The notes under the pieces: generated by a model
Told to the model about the DNA's origin: nothing
Databases searched by the model: none
Seen by the model: only the letters and a program-made list of their open reading frames with translations
Assembly: GCF_035920365.1 (NCBI RefSeq)
Contig: NZ_CP109150.1
Location: forward strand, 1,426,001-1,490,000
From: Micromonospora sp. NBC_01740
GTDB taxonomy: Bacteria > Actinomycetota > Actinomycetes > Mycobacteriales > Micromonosporaceae
Direction: 5' to 3'
DNA: 64,000 nucleotides
Translations under genes and position numbers: made by a program
Shown here: in pieces, positions 35,918 through 44,653 of the stretch
Position numbering within the stretch: position 1 is the stretch's first letter
How the letters are laid out: each line of letters opens with the position of its first letter

Positions 35918-36211
35918 TGGTGTATCCCCACATTAGGCTCGGAGGTGAGACCGGCACGGAACGACAACACCGCCTACCTGCCCCCGACGAGCGATCGTAC
36001 GCCGCAAACGGACGCTGCGGGAGGGGACTCGCGAATGCCTCTCCTTCCGGGGCGCCGGCCGGGGTCCGCGATGTGGACGCCGGTCACTTCGCGGTTACGC
36101 CCCTGGCAGACGGCGACTAGGATCGACACTCGGCGTCCCGCGTCGCCATGGTCGCAGGTGTCCCGGGTACGCCGGGGCGGGAGCCACCCGAGCAGCCATC
36201 GAGGTGATGTC

Positions 36212-37525
36212 ATGACCGGCACGACGCTCGACGACTACACCGACCGGTACGCCCGCCGCGTACGAGGCATGACCGCCTCGGAGATCCGTGCGCTCTTCGC
36301 GGTGGCCAGTCGGCCGGAGGTGGTCTCGCTCGCCGGTGGCGCCCCCTACATCGCGGCGCTGCCGCTCGACGCGGTCGGCGAGATGCTCGGCCGGCTCGGC
36401 GCCGAGCACGGCGCCACCACCCTCCAGTACGGCATCGGCCAGGGCACCCTGGAACTGCGCGAGCGGATCTGCGAGGTGATGGCGCTCTCCGGCATCGACG
36501 CCGCCTGCGGCGCCTCCCCGGACGACGTGGTGGTCACCGTGGGCGGGCAGCAGGCCCTCGACCTGGTGGCCCGACTCTTCCTCGACCCCGGGGACGTGGT
36601 GCTCGCCGAGGGCCCGACCTACGTCGGCGCGCTCGGGGTGTTCCAGGCCGCCCAGGCGCAGGTCGTGCACGTGCCGATGGACGACGACGGGCTGATCCCG
36701 GAGGCGCTGGAGGCGGCCATCGCCGAGCAGGCGCGCGCCGGCCGGCGGGTCAAGTTCCTCTACACCATCCCGACCTACCAGAACCCGACCGGCGTGACGC
36801 TGACCGAGCAGCGGCGGGAGCGGGTGCTCGACATCTGCGAGCGCGCCGGCCTGCTGGTGGTCGAGGACGACCCGTACGGTCAGCTGGGTTTCGAGGGCGA
36901 CGCGCCGGCGCCGCTGCGCGCGCGGCGGCGCGACGGGGTCTTCTACCTCAGCACCTTCTCCAAGACCTTCGCCCCGGGCCTGCGGGTCGGCTGGATCCTC
37001 GCGCCGCACGCCGTCCGCGACAAGCTGGTCATCGCCAGCGAGGCGCAGATCCTCTGCCCGAGCGGCTACGCGCAGGCCGCCGTCTCCACCTACCTCGGCA
37101 CCATGCCCTGGCGCGAGCAGCTCAAGGTCTACCGCGAGGTCTACCGGGAACGGCGCGACGCGATGCTCGCCGCGCTGGACGACCTGATGCCCGCCGGCAC
37201 TACGTGGACGACGCCGGCCGGCGGCCTCTTCGTCTGGGCGACCCTGCCCGACGGCCTCGACTCCAAGGCGATGATGCCCCGGGCCATCGCCGCCCGGGTG
37301 GCGTACGTCCCGGGCACCGGCTTCTACGCCGACGGCACCGGCACCGGCAACATGCGGCTCAACTTCTCGTTCCCGTCCCCGGAGCGGATCCGCGAGGGCG
37401 TGCGCCGGTTGGCCGGCGTGATGGAGCAGGACATTGCCATGCGGCGGGTCTTCGGCACGGTCGGCCGCCCCGGAGCGCGGCGCGGGCAGGCCGGCGCGGA
37501 CACGCCGGGACCCGACTTGGCATGA
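36212..37525 (+). CDS. PLP-dependent aminotransferase (class I/II, 2-aminoadipate-type)
   Basis: This 437-residue aminotransferase fold has VVVTVGGQQALDLVARLFLD (about 108-127), NPTGVTLTEQRRERVLDICERAGLLVVEDDPYGQL, and the PLP lysine in LSTFSKTFAPGLRVGW (Lys near 254), followed by AEGPTYVGAL-type substrate loops. The pattern resembles LysN/MocR-type aminotransferases but has no N-terminal GntR domain. I chose ATG 36212, after GAGGTGATGTC; the frame is open back to 35408. It lies 7 bases before the Ddl-like gene, so the pair is probably one transcript. The substrate is unknown. Confidence 0.88.
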   Translation: MTGTTLDDYTDRYARRVRGMTASEIRALFAVASRPEVVSLAGGAPYIAALPLDAVGEMLGRLGAEHGATTLQYGIGQGTLELRERICEVMALSGIDAACGASPDDVVVTVGGQQALDLVARLFLDPGDVVLAEGPTYVGALGVFQAAQAQVVHVPMDDDGLIPEALEAAIAEQARAGRRVKFLYTIPTYQNPTGVTLTEQRRERVLDICERAGLLVVEDDPYGQLGFEGDAPAPLRARRRDGVFYLSTFSKTFAPGLRVGWILAPHAVRDKLVIASEAQILCPSGYAQAAVSTYLGTMPWREQLKVYREVYRERRDAMLAALDDLMPAGTTWTTPAGGLFVWATLPDGLDSKAMMPRAIAARVAYVPGTGFYADGTGTGNMRLNFSFPSPERIREGVRRLAGVMEQDIAMRRVFGTVGRPGARRGQAGADTPGPDLA

Positions 37526-37532
37526 TTCCGGC

Positions 37533-38531
37533 ATGGTTCCCACCGCTGCCGACCGTTCCGTCGTGACCGACTCCGCCGTCACCGCCGACCTGCGGGTGCT
37601 GGTGCTCGCCGGCGGGCTCTCCTACGAACGTGACGTCTCGCTGCGGTCCGGTCGCCGGGTGCTCGACGCGCTGCGCGCGGTCGGGATGGACGCCGAGCTG
37701 CGGGACGCCGACGTGGCGCTGCTGCCGGCCCTGAGCGCCGATCCGCCGGACGCCGTCGTGATCGCCCTGCACGGCGCCACCGGCGAGGACGGATCGCTGC
37801 GTGGCGTGCTCGACCTCTGCGGCGTCCCGTACGTGGGGTGCGACGCCCGCACGTCACGGCTCGCCTGGGACAAGCCCTCGGCCAAGGCGGTGCTCCGCGA
37901 GGCGGGCATCCCGACCCCGGACTGGGTCGCCCTCCCGCACGACCGGTTCTCCGAGCTGGGCGCCGTGGCGGTGCTGGACCGGATCGTCGAGCGGCTGGGG
38001 CTGCCGCTCATGGTGAAGCCCGCCCAGGGCGGTTCGGGGCTGGGCGCCGCGGTGGTCCGGGACGCCGCGTCCCTGCCGGCCGCGATGGTCGGCTGCTTCG
38101 CGTACGACCCCACGGCGCTGGTCGAGCGGTACGTGCCCGGCATGGACGTGGCGGTCTCGGTGGTCGACCTGGGCGACGGGCCGCGCGCCCTGCCCGCGGT
38201 GGAGATCGTGCCCCGCAACGGGGTGTACGACTACGCCGCCCGCTACACCGCCGGCCGGACGACCTGGCACACCCCCGCCCGGCTGGAGCCGGCGGTGGCC
38301 GGTGCGGTGGCCGACGTCGCGCTGGCCGCGCACACCGCGCTCGGGCTGCGCGACCTGAGCCGCGTCGACCTGATCGTGGACTCAGCCGGCCAGCCGCACG
38401 TGCTGGAGGTCAACGTCTCACCGGGGATGACGGAGACCTCACTGCTGCCGCTCGCGGTCCAGGCCGCCGGTCTCGACTTCGGCAGGATGGTCGGCACCCT
38501 GGTGGCCCGCGCCGCAGCCCGCCACCCCTGA
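37533..38531 (+). CDS. D-alanine--D-alanine ligase-like ATP-grasp enzyme
   Basis: This 332-residue ATP-grasp protein starts VLVLAGGLSYERDVSLRSG. It continues VVIALHGATGEDGSLRGVLDLCGVPYVGCDARTS, MVKPAQGGSGLGAAVV and HVLEVNVSPGMTETSLLPLA, all motifs of the Ddl family. The family ligates D-Ala-D-Ala for peptidoglycan. It could be the main Ddl or a paralogue; another copy would lie outside the window. The start ATG 37533 is 7 bases after the aminotransferase stop. The ligands for ATP and Mg2+ are kept. Confidence 0.87.
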   Translation: MVPTAADRSVVTDSAVTADLRVLVLAGGLSYERDVSLRSGRRVLDALRAVGMDAELRDADVALLPALSADPPDAVVIALHGATGEDGSLRGVLDLCGVPYVGCDARTSRLAWDKPSAKAVLREAGIPTPDWVALPHDRFSELGAVAVLDRIVERLGLPLMVKPAQGGSGLGAAVVRDAASLPAAMVGCFAYDPTALVERYVPGMDVAVSVVDLGDGPRALPAVEIVPRNGVYDYAARYTAGRTTWHTPARLEPAVAGAVADVALAAHTALGLRDLSRVDLIVDSAGQPHVLEVNVSPGMTETSLLPLAVQAAGLDFGRMVGTLVARAAARHP

Positions 38532-38675
38532 CCGACCGGTCCACCGGCCCACCTTCCGGGCGGGGGTTCAGCGCTGGGGTGCCGCCGCCGGCCGTCGCCC
38601 CGTCCGGTCCGCCGCCTCGCTTGCCGGACTGGCGGTGACCACCTGGCTCGCCGCGCTGGCCGGGCTGTCCGCTGC

Positions 38676-38709
38676 GCGGCCACCCGTAGGTACGTCCTTG
38701 GGTGGCCGC
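38676..38709. terminator. bidirectional hairpin between ddl-like and HIT-like genes
   Basis: GCGGCCACCC (38676-38685) and GGGTGGCCGC (38700-38709) pair over 10 bp with a 14-base loop between the two convergent genes. Confidence 0.65.
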
Positions 38710-38716
38710 CCCGGTT

Positions 38717-39454
38717 CTACGGCTGGCTGCCCGACCGTCCGGCGTCCGTGGGGGACGCCTCGCCCTCCGACTCCTGCGCCGGCGGGGTCTCCTCGGCGGA
38801 CTCGATCACGGACACCGCCTCGCCCTCCGTCGGAGCGTCTTCCGCCGGGGGCTGCCCGGTGAAGCTGGAAGGCGCCTGCCACTGGATGCGCGGTGGCTCC
38901 GCCAGCGGTCGGCCCCCGAACTCCGCCAGCCAGGCGGCGACCATGGCCAGGTTCTCCCGCCACCGCGCCTCGGAGATGGGCGGCAGGATCGAGTCCCACA
39001 GGGAGAGGAAGGTCCCCCGCAGCTGGAGCTGACCGTAGGGCCGGGCGAGGAACCACATGTGCAGGTGCGCCGAGCCGTCGCCCCAGCGGTTGACGTGCAC
39101 CCGGGCGACCCCGTCGAGGGACCGGATGGCCCGCTCCAGCCGTACGGTCATCACGCCCAGTTCGGCGGCGAGCAGATTCGGCAGGTCGCCGAGGTCGAGA
39201 TGCGAGCGGGATTCCAGGATCAGCACCATCGGCAGCCCGGTAGGGCGGTCCATGGCGCGTACCCGCCATCGCTCACCCACCCAGATGTAGGCGTCGTCGG
39301 GGGCGTTGCAGGCGGTGCAGTCCCGGTTTCCCTCGCCCTTGCGCGGCGGCTCGACCGGGACCGGGTCATCGAGTTGCTTGACACGAAGGTCGCCCTCGAA
39401 GGGAAAGGACGGCCACTGGGTGAAGTCCGGAACGGAGGGAGGGGTGTCGTGCAC
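38717..39454 (-). CDS. HIT-like protein of unknown function
   Basis: This protein of about 245 residues has a HIT-superfamily-like core. NRDCTACNAPDDAYIWVGERWRV (CxxC near residue 44-47), VLILESRSHLDLGDLPN and the histidine motif HVNRWGDGSAHLHMWFLARP are similar to the nucleotide-binding HIT motif. A low-complexity acidic tail (about 205-245) follows. I chose GTG 39454 (MHDTPPSVPDFTQW); GTG 39481 is an alternative. Upstream lies the parS region. HIT proteins act on nucleotide-phosphate bonds; the substrate is unknown. Confidence 0.7.
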   Translation of the reverse strand: MHDTPPSVPDFTQWPSFPFEGDLRVKQLDDPVPVEPPRKGEGNRDCTACNAPDDAYIWVGERWRVRAMDRPTGLPMVLILESRSHLDLGDLPNLLAAELGVMTVRLERAIRSLDGVARVHVNRWGDGSAHLHMWFLARPYGQLQLRGTFLSLWDSILPPISEARWRENLAMVAAWLAEFGGRPLAEPPRIQWQAPSSFTGQPPAEDAPTEGEAVSVIESAEETPPAQESEGEASPTDAGRSGSQP

Positions 39455-39550
39455 GACGCTGACACTAACCGGTCTCGGCACCGCTGTCCCTACCCGAACG
39501 ATCGGCCGGACGGCCCCAGTTCAGCCATGACGGGAGCACCGAGAGTGGCT

Positions 39551-39684
39551 CTGTCCACAGGTATCCATAGGCGCCCACAGGTTGATGAGACGCCGGACAC
39601 AGGCCGTCATCCACAGGCTGCCACCCCATTTCACGCGGGGTTTCACGTGAAACGGGGGCGCCTGTGGATAACCCCTGTGGATAA
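39551..39684. other. DnaA-box cluster beside parS
   Basis: CTGTCCACA (39551-39559), TCATCCACA (39607-39615), TGTGGATAA (39663-39671) and TGTGGATAA (39676-39684) are DnaA-box-like. The last two are perfect boxes on the minus strand, and they flank the parS at 39640-39653. Confidence 0.6.
39640..39653. other. parS centromere-like site
   Basis: GTTTCACGTGAAAC is a perfect parS consensus palindrome, the ParB-binding site. Confidence 0.95.
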
Positions 39685-39730
39685 CTTTCGGGCACGCGAG
39701 CACGGATCCTCCGTCGGGGTGGAGTCGTCG

Positions 39731-39744
39731 GTTCCACGTGAAAC
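39731..39744. other. parS site, one-base variant
   Basis: GTTCCACGTGAAAC differs from the parS consensus at one base (T to C at position 4). Confidence 0.8.
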
Positions 39745-40434
39745 GGAGGCACGTCGGGTGGGTTCCGTCATCGCTTCCGCCGCCGTTGGACGCCGTGGTC
39801 GGCATCGCCGTGGTTCGGGCTCACCGTTGCATTCAGGATCTTGTCCCCGCTGTCCCAGGTCGTCGCCACGCGAACGACCTGGGCCGTCCACCGCTTCCGC
39901 AGCGCGACATGCACCGAACCCCGACCAGTGCCGCGCCGCCCGCGGACCGCGCCCCGCGCAGGGCGGCAGGCGATCGGAGGCGCGGGCCAGCGTGTGGCGG
40001 CGGAAGGCACTCATCGGCGTGCCCGCATAGTTGGACGAGCGTCATGACCGGTTGTCATCCACGCCGGTTCGGTACGGCGGGAGGGTGCATCGTGTGCAGC
40101 CTGTCCGGAGGGGGGTCTGGGAGCGGAGGGGTGAACGGACGGAGGTAGGGACGGGCCAGTCCTGATCGGTCAGGCAGCAACCGCCGAGCGACCATCCGAA
40201 CGCGGTGGACGGCGGCAGCATCGACTTACGCGTGTCCGCAGCGGCCGTGGCCACATGGATGCCGGCTGACACTCGACGCAGGACGCGTCCGGGCTGCCGG
40301 GCGGGGAGGGTGAAGAGGCCGGGAGACCGAGAAGCCTCGAACCGCTGAGACAAGCGAGATCAGCCACGCAACGGAACGGCCATTACAACCCGGCCCCCGT
40401 GAAACAGGCCGTCGGCCGGGCAGGGCACTGAGCG

Positions 40435-40464
40435 GGCACCTCCCCGCGTCAGCGAGGAGGTGCC
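40435..40464. other. strong hairpin in the parS region
   Basis: GGCACCTCC (40435-40443) and GGAGGTGCC (40456-40464) pair perfectly. With one mismatch the stem can be extended so that the loop is GTCA. No gene is nearby, so it could be a structured RNA or a terminator of an unknown transcript. Confidence 0.4.
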
Positions 40465-40562
40465 GATGCCGGTCCTGTTAGCGACGGGAGGGTCGGCTCC
40501 CCCCGCCCTCTCGCGGCGCTGAGCGGCCCTGTCGAGCGGGTCCAGCCCTGTGGGTACCGATA

Positions 40563-40606
40563 CCTGCGCCAGCGCCCTCAACGCGCGCTGAGGGCGCTGG
40601 CGCAGG
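40563..40606. other. long perfect hairpin in the parS region
   Basis: CCTGCGCCAGCGCCCTCA (40563-40580) pairs perfectly with TGAGGGCGCTGGCGCAGG (40589-40606) around an 8-base loop. An 18-bp perfect stem without a neighbouring gene is unexplained. Confidence 0.55.
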
Positions 40607-40770
40607 CACTGAGGATCGTCGGTGACTCGGCTGTGGTTTCCTCGGCGGCGTTTCCGCTACCGGCTCACCGAGGGGCGCGGCAGGTTCTGGATCCGGTCAG
40701 GCTCCTCCGGGCTCAGGGTCCCGCCCTCGCCGTTGCCCACCCACCGCTTCGCAGATCGCAGGCCCGGCCG

Positions 40771-40784
40771 GTTTCACGTGAAAC
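40771..40784. other. parS centromere-like site
   Basis: Perfect GTTTCACGTGAAAC parS palindrome, 40 bases from the next site. Confidence 0.95.
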
Positions 40785-40823
40785 GGTCGAGGCGGCTCAA
40801 GAACCGCCCTGACCCGATCCCGG

Positions 40824-40837
40824 GTTTCACGTGAAAC
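40824..40837. other. parS centromere-like site
   Basis: Perfect GTTTCACGTGAAAC parS palindrome. Confidence 0.95.
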
Positions 40838-40901
40838 GCCGCCACCCGCCCGGATCTCCTGAACGCGCTGATCGAGGATGCGCAACCCGCAGCACATGCA
40901 A

Positions 40902-40930
40902 CGGCCGCGTGATCCGGGATCACGCGGCCG
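40902..40930 (-). terminator. terminator of the parA-parB operon
   Basis: CGGCCGCGTGATCC (40902-40915) and GGATCACGCGGCCG (40917-40930) form a perfect 14-bp stem with a single central base, about 97 bases beyond the parB stop. Confidence 0.75.
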
Positions 40931-41026
40931 GCAGTGGTGCCATTCGCAACGATGCTGGGCCCGATCGTCACGCCGAGCCCCGTTGCGCAACGCGGCGGCG
41001 TTGTCCCGCAGGACCGCCGACCGGGG

Positions 41027-42088
41027 TCAGGCCTCCGGCTCCTCTTCCTGACCGACGCCGATGAGGTCCACGATCCGCTCCAGGTCGTCGACCGTTGCGA
41101 ACTCGATGGTGATCTTGCCCTTGCTCCGGCCGATGTCCACCTTCACGCGGGTGTCGAACCGGTCGGAGAGGCGGTCGGCGAGATCCGTCAGTGCGGGAGC
41201 ATGCGGCTTCGGACGACGCTTGGCCGTCTCCTTCTTGCTCGTACCGTCGCTCAGGGCCAGCGCGACGATCTCCTCGGTCGCGCGGACCGAGATCCCCTCG
41301 GCGACGATCCGGCGCGCCAGCTGCTCCTGCGCCTCGGCCTCGTCGAGGCTCAGGAGCGCACGGGCGTGCCCGGCGGAGAGGATCCCTGCGGCGACCCGGG
41401 TCTGGACCTGCGCGGGCAGATTGAGCAGCCGGATGGTGTTCGAGATCTGCGGCCGGCTCCGCCCGATGCGCCGGGCGAGCTCCTCGTGGGTGGCGCCGAA
41501 CTCGTCCAGCAGTTGCTGGTACGCGGCCGCCTCCTCCAGCGGGTTCAGATTCGCCCGGTGGATGTTCTCCAGCAACGCGTCCCGGAGCATGGCGTCGTCG
41601 TGGGTGTCCCGGACGATGGCCGGGATGTTCTCCCGCCCGACGGCCTGCGCGGCACGCCAGCGCCGCTCACCCATGACCAGCTCGTACTTCTCGTCGTCGA
41701 GCTGTCGTACGACGATCGGCTGGAGGAAGCCGACCTCCTGGATGGAGGTCTTCAGCTCCTCCAGGGCGTCCTCGTCGAAGACCTGACGCGGCTGCTTCGG
41801 GTTCGGCACGATGGCGTCGACCGGGATCTCGGCGAACCGGGCACCCGGCACCGGGCTGAGTTCGGCCTGCGGCTCGGGCTGTGCCACCACCGGTGGGATC
41901 GCCACGGTCGGCACCGGGCCGGTGGGCACCGGTCCCGCCGGCGCAGCCGCGGCAGTGTCAGCAGCCGCCTCCACGGGAGCTGGCGACTCCTCTGCGGTGA
42001 TCGGCTCAACTACGGCGGTCGGCGCCGGCCCGGTCGGGATGAGCGCCCCCAGGCCCCGCCCCAGACCGCCCCGAGGACGGTTCTTCAT
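41027..42088 (-). CDS. parB: chromosome-partitioning protein ParB
   Basis: This 353-residue protein has the N-terminal [17 protein letters not shown] (ParA-interacting) and the ParB/Srx CTPase domain with [17 protein letters not shown] and [11 protein letters not shown]. The helix-turn-helix (about 215-240, [25 protein letters not shown]) reads parS, and a C-terminal dimerisation domain ends the chain. ParB loads on parS and spreads on DNA as a sliding clamp. An about 80-residue disordered Pro/Ala-rich segment follows the N-terminal motif. It is 27 bases after parA. The six parS in this window are its targets. Confidence 0.96.
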   Translation of the reverse strand: MKNRPRGGLGRGLGALIPTGPAPTAVVEPITAEESPAPVEAAADTAAAAPAGPVPTGPVPTVAIPPVVAQPEPQAELSPVPGARFAEIPVDAIVPNPKQPRQVFDEDALEELKTSIQEVGFLQPIVVRQLDDEKYELVMGERRWRAAQAVGRENIPAIVRDTHDDAMLRDALLENIHRANLNPLEEAAAYQQLLDEFGATHEELARRIGRSRPQISNTIRLLNLPAQVQTRVAAGILSAGHARALLSLDEAEAQEQLARRIVAEGISVRATEEIVALALSDGTSKKETAKRRPKPHAPALTDLADRLSDRFDTRVKVDIGRSKGKITIEFATVDDLERIVDLIGVGQEEEPEA

Positions 42089-42115
42089 GCCACGCCTCCC
42101 AGCGACTGTTCCGCA

Positions 42116-43420
42116 CTACGCATTCCGGCCCACCGGCTCCTTGACGCCACGCTCGGCGATCTCCTGGGCAGCTTCGAAGTAGCTCGTCGCCCCCCGCGAT
42201 CCCGGATCGTAGGTCATCACCGACTGGCCGTAGCTGGGTGCCTCCGAGACGCGGACGTTGCGGGGGATGACCGCCTGGAGCACCTTGTCGCCGAAGTGGT
42301 TCCGCACGTCCTGCTCGACGGCGTCGGCCAGCCGGGTGCGCCGGTCGTACATGGTGAGCAGGATGGTGGAGACGTCAAGCTTCGGGTTCAGGTGCTGGCG
42401 CACCAGGTTGATGTTGTTGATCAGCTGGTTCAGCCCCTCCAGCGCGTAGTACTCGCACTGGATCGGGATTAGCACCTCCTGCGCGGCCACGAGCGCGTTG
42501 ACCGTGAGCAGGCCGAGCGAGGGCGGGCAGTCGATGAAGACGTAGTCGAAGTGGCCGGGGTAGGCGGCGATCGCCCGGGCCAGCCGGGACTCGCGGGCCA
42601 CCACCGACACCAGCTCGATCTCCGCGCCGGCGAGGTCGATCGTCGCCGGTACGCACCAGAGGTTGGGGATCCCCTCGACGCCCTGGGCGACCTCCTCCAG
42701 CGGCACGCTGTTGATGAGGCAGTCGTAGACGTCCGGCACACCGGTGTGGTGCGGGACGTTCAGCCCGGTGGAGGCGTTCCCTTGCGGGTCCAGGTCGACC
42801 ACCAGCACCCGGTTGCCGTGCAGGGCTAGCGCCACCGCAAGGTTGACCGTGGTCGTGGTCTTTCCCACGCCGCCCTTCTGGTTCGCGACGCACATGACCC
42901 GGGTCCGTTCCGGGCGAGGCATCGTCACCTCGCCACTCGGATTAAGGATCTGCACGGCGCGCATCGCCTCCATAGCCAACGGTGGGTCATCCTCTTCGCG
43001 CGTCGGGGTTTCACGTGAAACGTACGCGGCCTCGGCGACGGTGGCTCCGGGGGAGCCGGCCGGGGGCGCGAACGGGTCGGTGACGGGAACGGGTTCGGGA
43101 GTCGCGTCCGGCACGGAGTCCGGGGTGGGCTGCTGCGGCACGGCGGACTCGAACCGCGCCGAGGCCGACGGGTTGCGCCGGACGGCAATCACCCGGCCGC
43201 CGGCCGAATTGCCGGCCCGCGGCACGTCGGCCGTGGCGCGGATCGCCGGAGGCTCCGGCACGTCCGGCTCGGCGCCGCCCGACCGAACGGCCGCGTCCCC
43301 GTCCTGCGGCGGGTTCGTCGGCCCGTCGGGCGACCAGCTCGGGTAGTCGGTTTCACGTGAAACGGGGTCGCCCGCTGGCCCCGTCACGCGTGGATCGTCG
43401 TACCTTCCGTCGTCATGCAC
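42116..43420 (-). CDS. parA: chromosome-partitioning ATPase ParA (Soj)
   Basis: This 434-residue protein has a Walker-type P-loop, VANQKGGVGKTTTTVNLAVALA, near residue 180, and FDYVFIDCPPSLGLL. About 165 residues before it are a disordered, Pro/Ala-rich extension that is longer than typical Soj. The ATPase moves ParB-parS complexes and interacts with the nucleoid. Two parS sites lie inside the coding sequence (43008 and 43350) and translate as VSRET. The start is ATG 43420. It is the first gene of parA-parB. Confidence 0.95.
   Translation of the reverse strand: MHDDGRYDDPRVTGPAGDPVSRETDYPSWSPDGPTNPPQDGDAAVRSGGAEPDVPEPPAIRATADVPRAGNSAGGRVIAVRRNPSASARFESAVPQQPTPDSVPDATPEPVPVTDPFAPPAGSPGATVAEAAYVSRETPTREEDDPPLAMEAMRAVQILNPSGEVTMPRPERTRVMCVANQKGGVGKTTTTVNLAVALALHGNRVLVVDLDPQGNASTGLNVPHHTGVPDVYDCLINSVPLEEVAQGVEGIPNLWCVPATIDLAGAEIELVSVVARESRLARAIAAYPGHFDYVFIDCPPSLGLLTVNALVAAQEVLIPIQCEYYALEGLNQLINNINLVRQHLNPKLDVSTILLTMYDRRTRLADAVEQDVRNHFGDKVLQAVIPRNVRVSEAPSYGQSVMTYDPGSRGATSYFEAAQEIAERGVKEPVGRNA
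43008..43021. other. parS site within parA
   Basis: Perfect GTTTCACGTGAAAC, inside the parA coding sequence (encodes VSRET near residue 135). Confidence 0.95.
43350..43363. other. parS site within the 5' end of parA
   Basis: Perfect GTTTCACGTGAAAC inside parA (encodes VSRET near residue 22), about 60 bases after the start. ParB binding here could affect parA expression. Confidence 0.95.
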
Positions 43421-43697
43421 CTGTCATCCCTGCCCGCTTCGGATGGTCGGTCCGCACCCCGTCAACTGGCCGTACGCGATCGCACCGCGGAGCGTACGGC
43501 CCGGCGGGAGCGGCGGGACCGGTGAACGTCCGTTGCCGCCCGCTCCACACTATCGACGCGCAGCCAGCCTACGGCTCACGGGCGCGACCGGTCCACGTCG
43601 GGTTCTCATCCTTCCGTCCACCCGTACCGGTTCAACGACGCAACCGCCGGCCGGGAAGCCGGTAGGCGGACATCCCGCGTGGGTGTCCGAGAGGGAC

Positions 43698-44648
43698 TCA
43701 CCGCCGCCGGGAGCGGCCGCCGCGAGCGCTCTTCGCGGCCTTCGGCCGGGCCGGTCCGATCATCCGCTCCCGCACGATCTCCACCACCGTCGTCGGCGGG
43801 TCGATCACTCCCTCGCCGCAGCGGTGCACCTCGGGCTCACCGCCACCGAGTCGGGCCACGGTCTGCGCGTGCTCGGCGATCTCCTCCGCGGCGGACGCCC
43901 CCTTGAGCGCGATCAGCCGACCGCCGCGCACGGCCAGCGGCAGGCACCACGTCGAGAGCCGGTCGAGCGGTGCGACGGCGCGCGCGGTGACCACGTCCCC
44001 GCTCAGCGGACCGATGCCGGTCGACCCGGTCGCCGCCTCGTCGGCGCGCCCCCGGAACACCCGGACCATCTTCGCCAACCCGAGGTGCTGCACCGCCTCG
44101 ATGAGGAAGGAGGTGCGCCGGGAGAGCGGTTCGATCAGGGTCACCGTCAGGTCGGGTCGCGCGATGGCCAGCACCAGGCCGGGCAGCCCGGCCCCGGAGC
44201 CGACGTCGAGCACCGTCGCGCCCTCCGGGATGCGCTCGGCGACCGCCGCGCAGTTGAGCAGGTGGCGATCCCAGATCCGGGGCGCCTCGCGCGGGCCGAT
44301 CAGGCCGCGGACCACGCCGTCGGTGGCGAGCAGTTCGGCGTACGCGGCGGCCAGGTCGAGGCGGTCGCCGAAGAGGGTGCGCGCCGCAGCGGCCAACTCC
44401 GGCGGCAGCACCGCCACGGCCGGAGAAGCGTCCTCCGCCGTCACGGCCGAGGACAGGGCGTCCTCGGAGGTGTCAGTCGGTGACGGGGCGTTCTCAGGGG
44501 CGACGGTCGAGGACGGGGCGCCCTCAGGGGCGTCGATCGACGGCGCGGCGTCGGAAGTCACGGTCGGCTCGGGCCGGACAGGCGACGGCCCGGGCGGCGT
44601 GCCACCCGGGCCGTCCACGGCACCGGCCGTGGTGTCGTCGTGGGTCAC
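43698..44648 (-). CDS. rsmG: 16S rRNA 7-methylguanosine methyltransferase RsmG (GidB)
   Basis: This 316-residue enzyme methylates G527 of 16S rRNA. The methyltransferase domain (about 85-300) shows IWDRHLLNCAAVAERIPEGATVLDVGSGAGLPGLVLAIARPDLTVTLIEPLSRR with the SAM-binding GSGAGLPG. The N-terminal extension of about 85 residues is unusual: it is low-complexity and acidic, with repeats such as APENAPSPTDTSEDAL and VTAEDA. A basic tail ends the chain. I chose GTG 44648, 5 bases after jag; the frame is open to 44750. Loss of this gene gives low-level streptomycin resistance in other bacteria. It is the middle of the jag-rsmG-parA block. Confidence 0.94.
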   Translation of the reverse strand: MTHDDTTAGAVDGPGGTPPGPSPVRPEPTVTSDAAPSIDAPEGAPSSTVAPENAPSPTDTSEDALSSAVTAEDASPAVAVLPPELAAAARTLFGDRLDLAAAYAELLATDGVVRGLIGPREAPRIWDRHLLNCAAVAERIPEGATVLDVGSGAGLPGLVLAIARPDLTVTLIEPLSRRTSFLIEAVQHLGLAKMVRVFRGRADEAATGSTGIGPLSGDVVTARAVAPLDRLSTWCLPLAVRGGRLIALKGASAAEEIAEHAQTVARLGGGEPEVHRCGEGVIDPPTTVVEIVRERMIGPARPKAAKSARGGRSRRR

Positions 44649-44653
44649 CCGGG

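Larger units (their letters stand above)
39455..41026. other. gene-poor parS region between the HIT-like gene and parB
   Basis: This 1.57-kb stretch is free of convincing genes. It holds four parS sites (39640, 39731, 40771, 40824), a run of DnaA-box-like sites (39551-39684), two strong hairpins (40435-40464 and 40563-40606) and the parB terminator (40902-40930). Open frames here contain translated parS (FHVK, VSRET), lack ribosome sites, and are rejected as genes. Confidence 0.7.

Noticed and set aside
39465..40971. Open frames in the parS region with FHVK/VSRET peptides
   Set aside because: These peptides are translations of parS; no ribosome sites and no homology.
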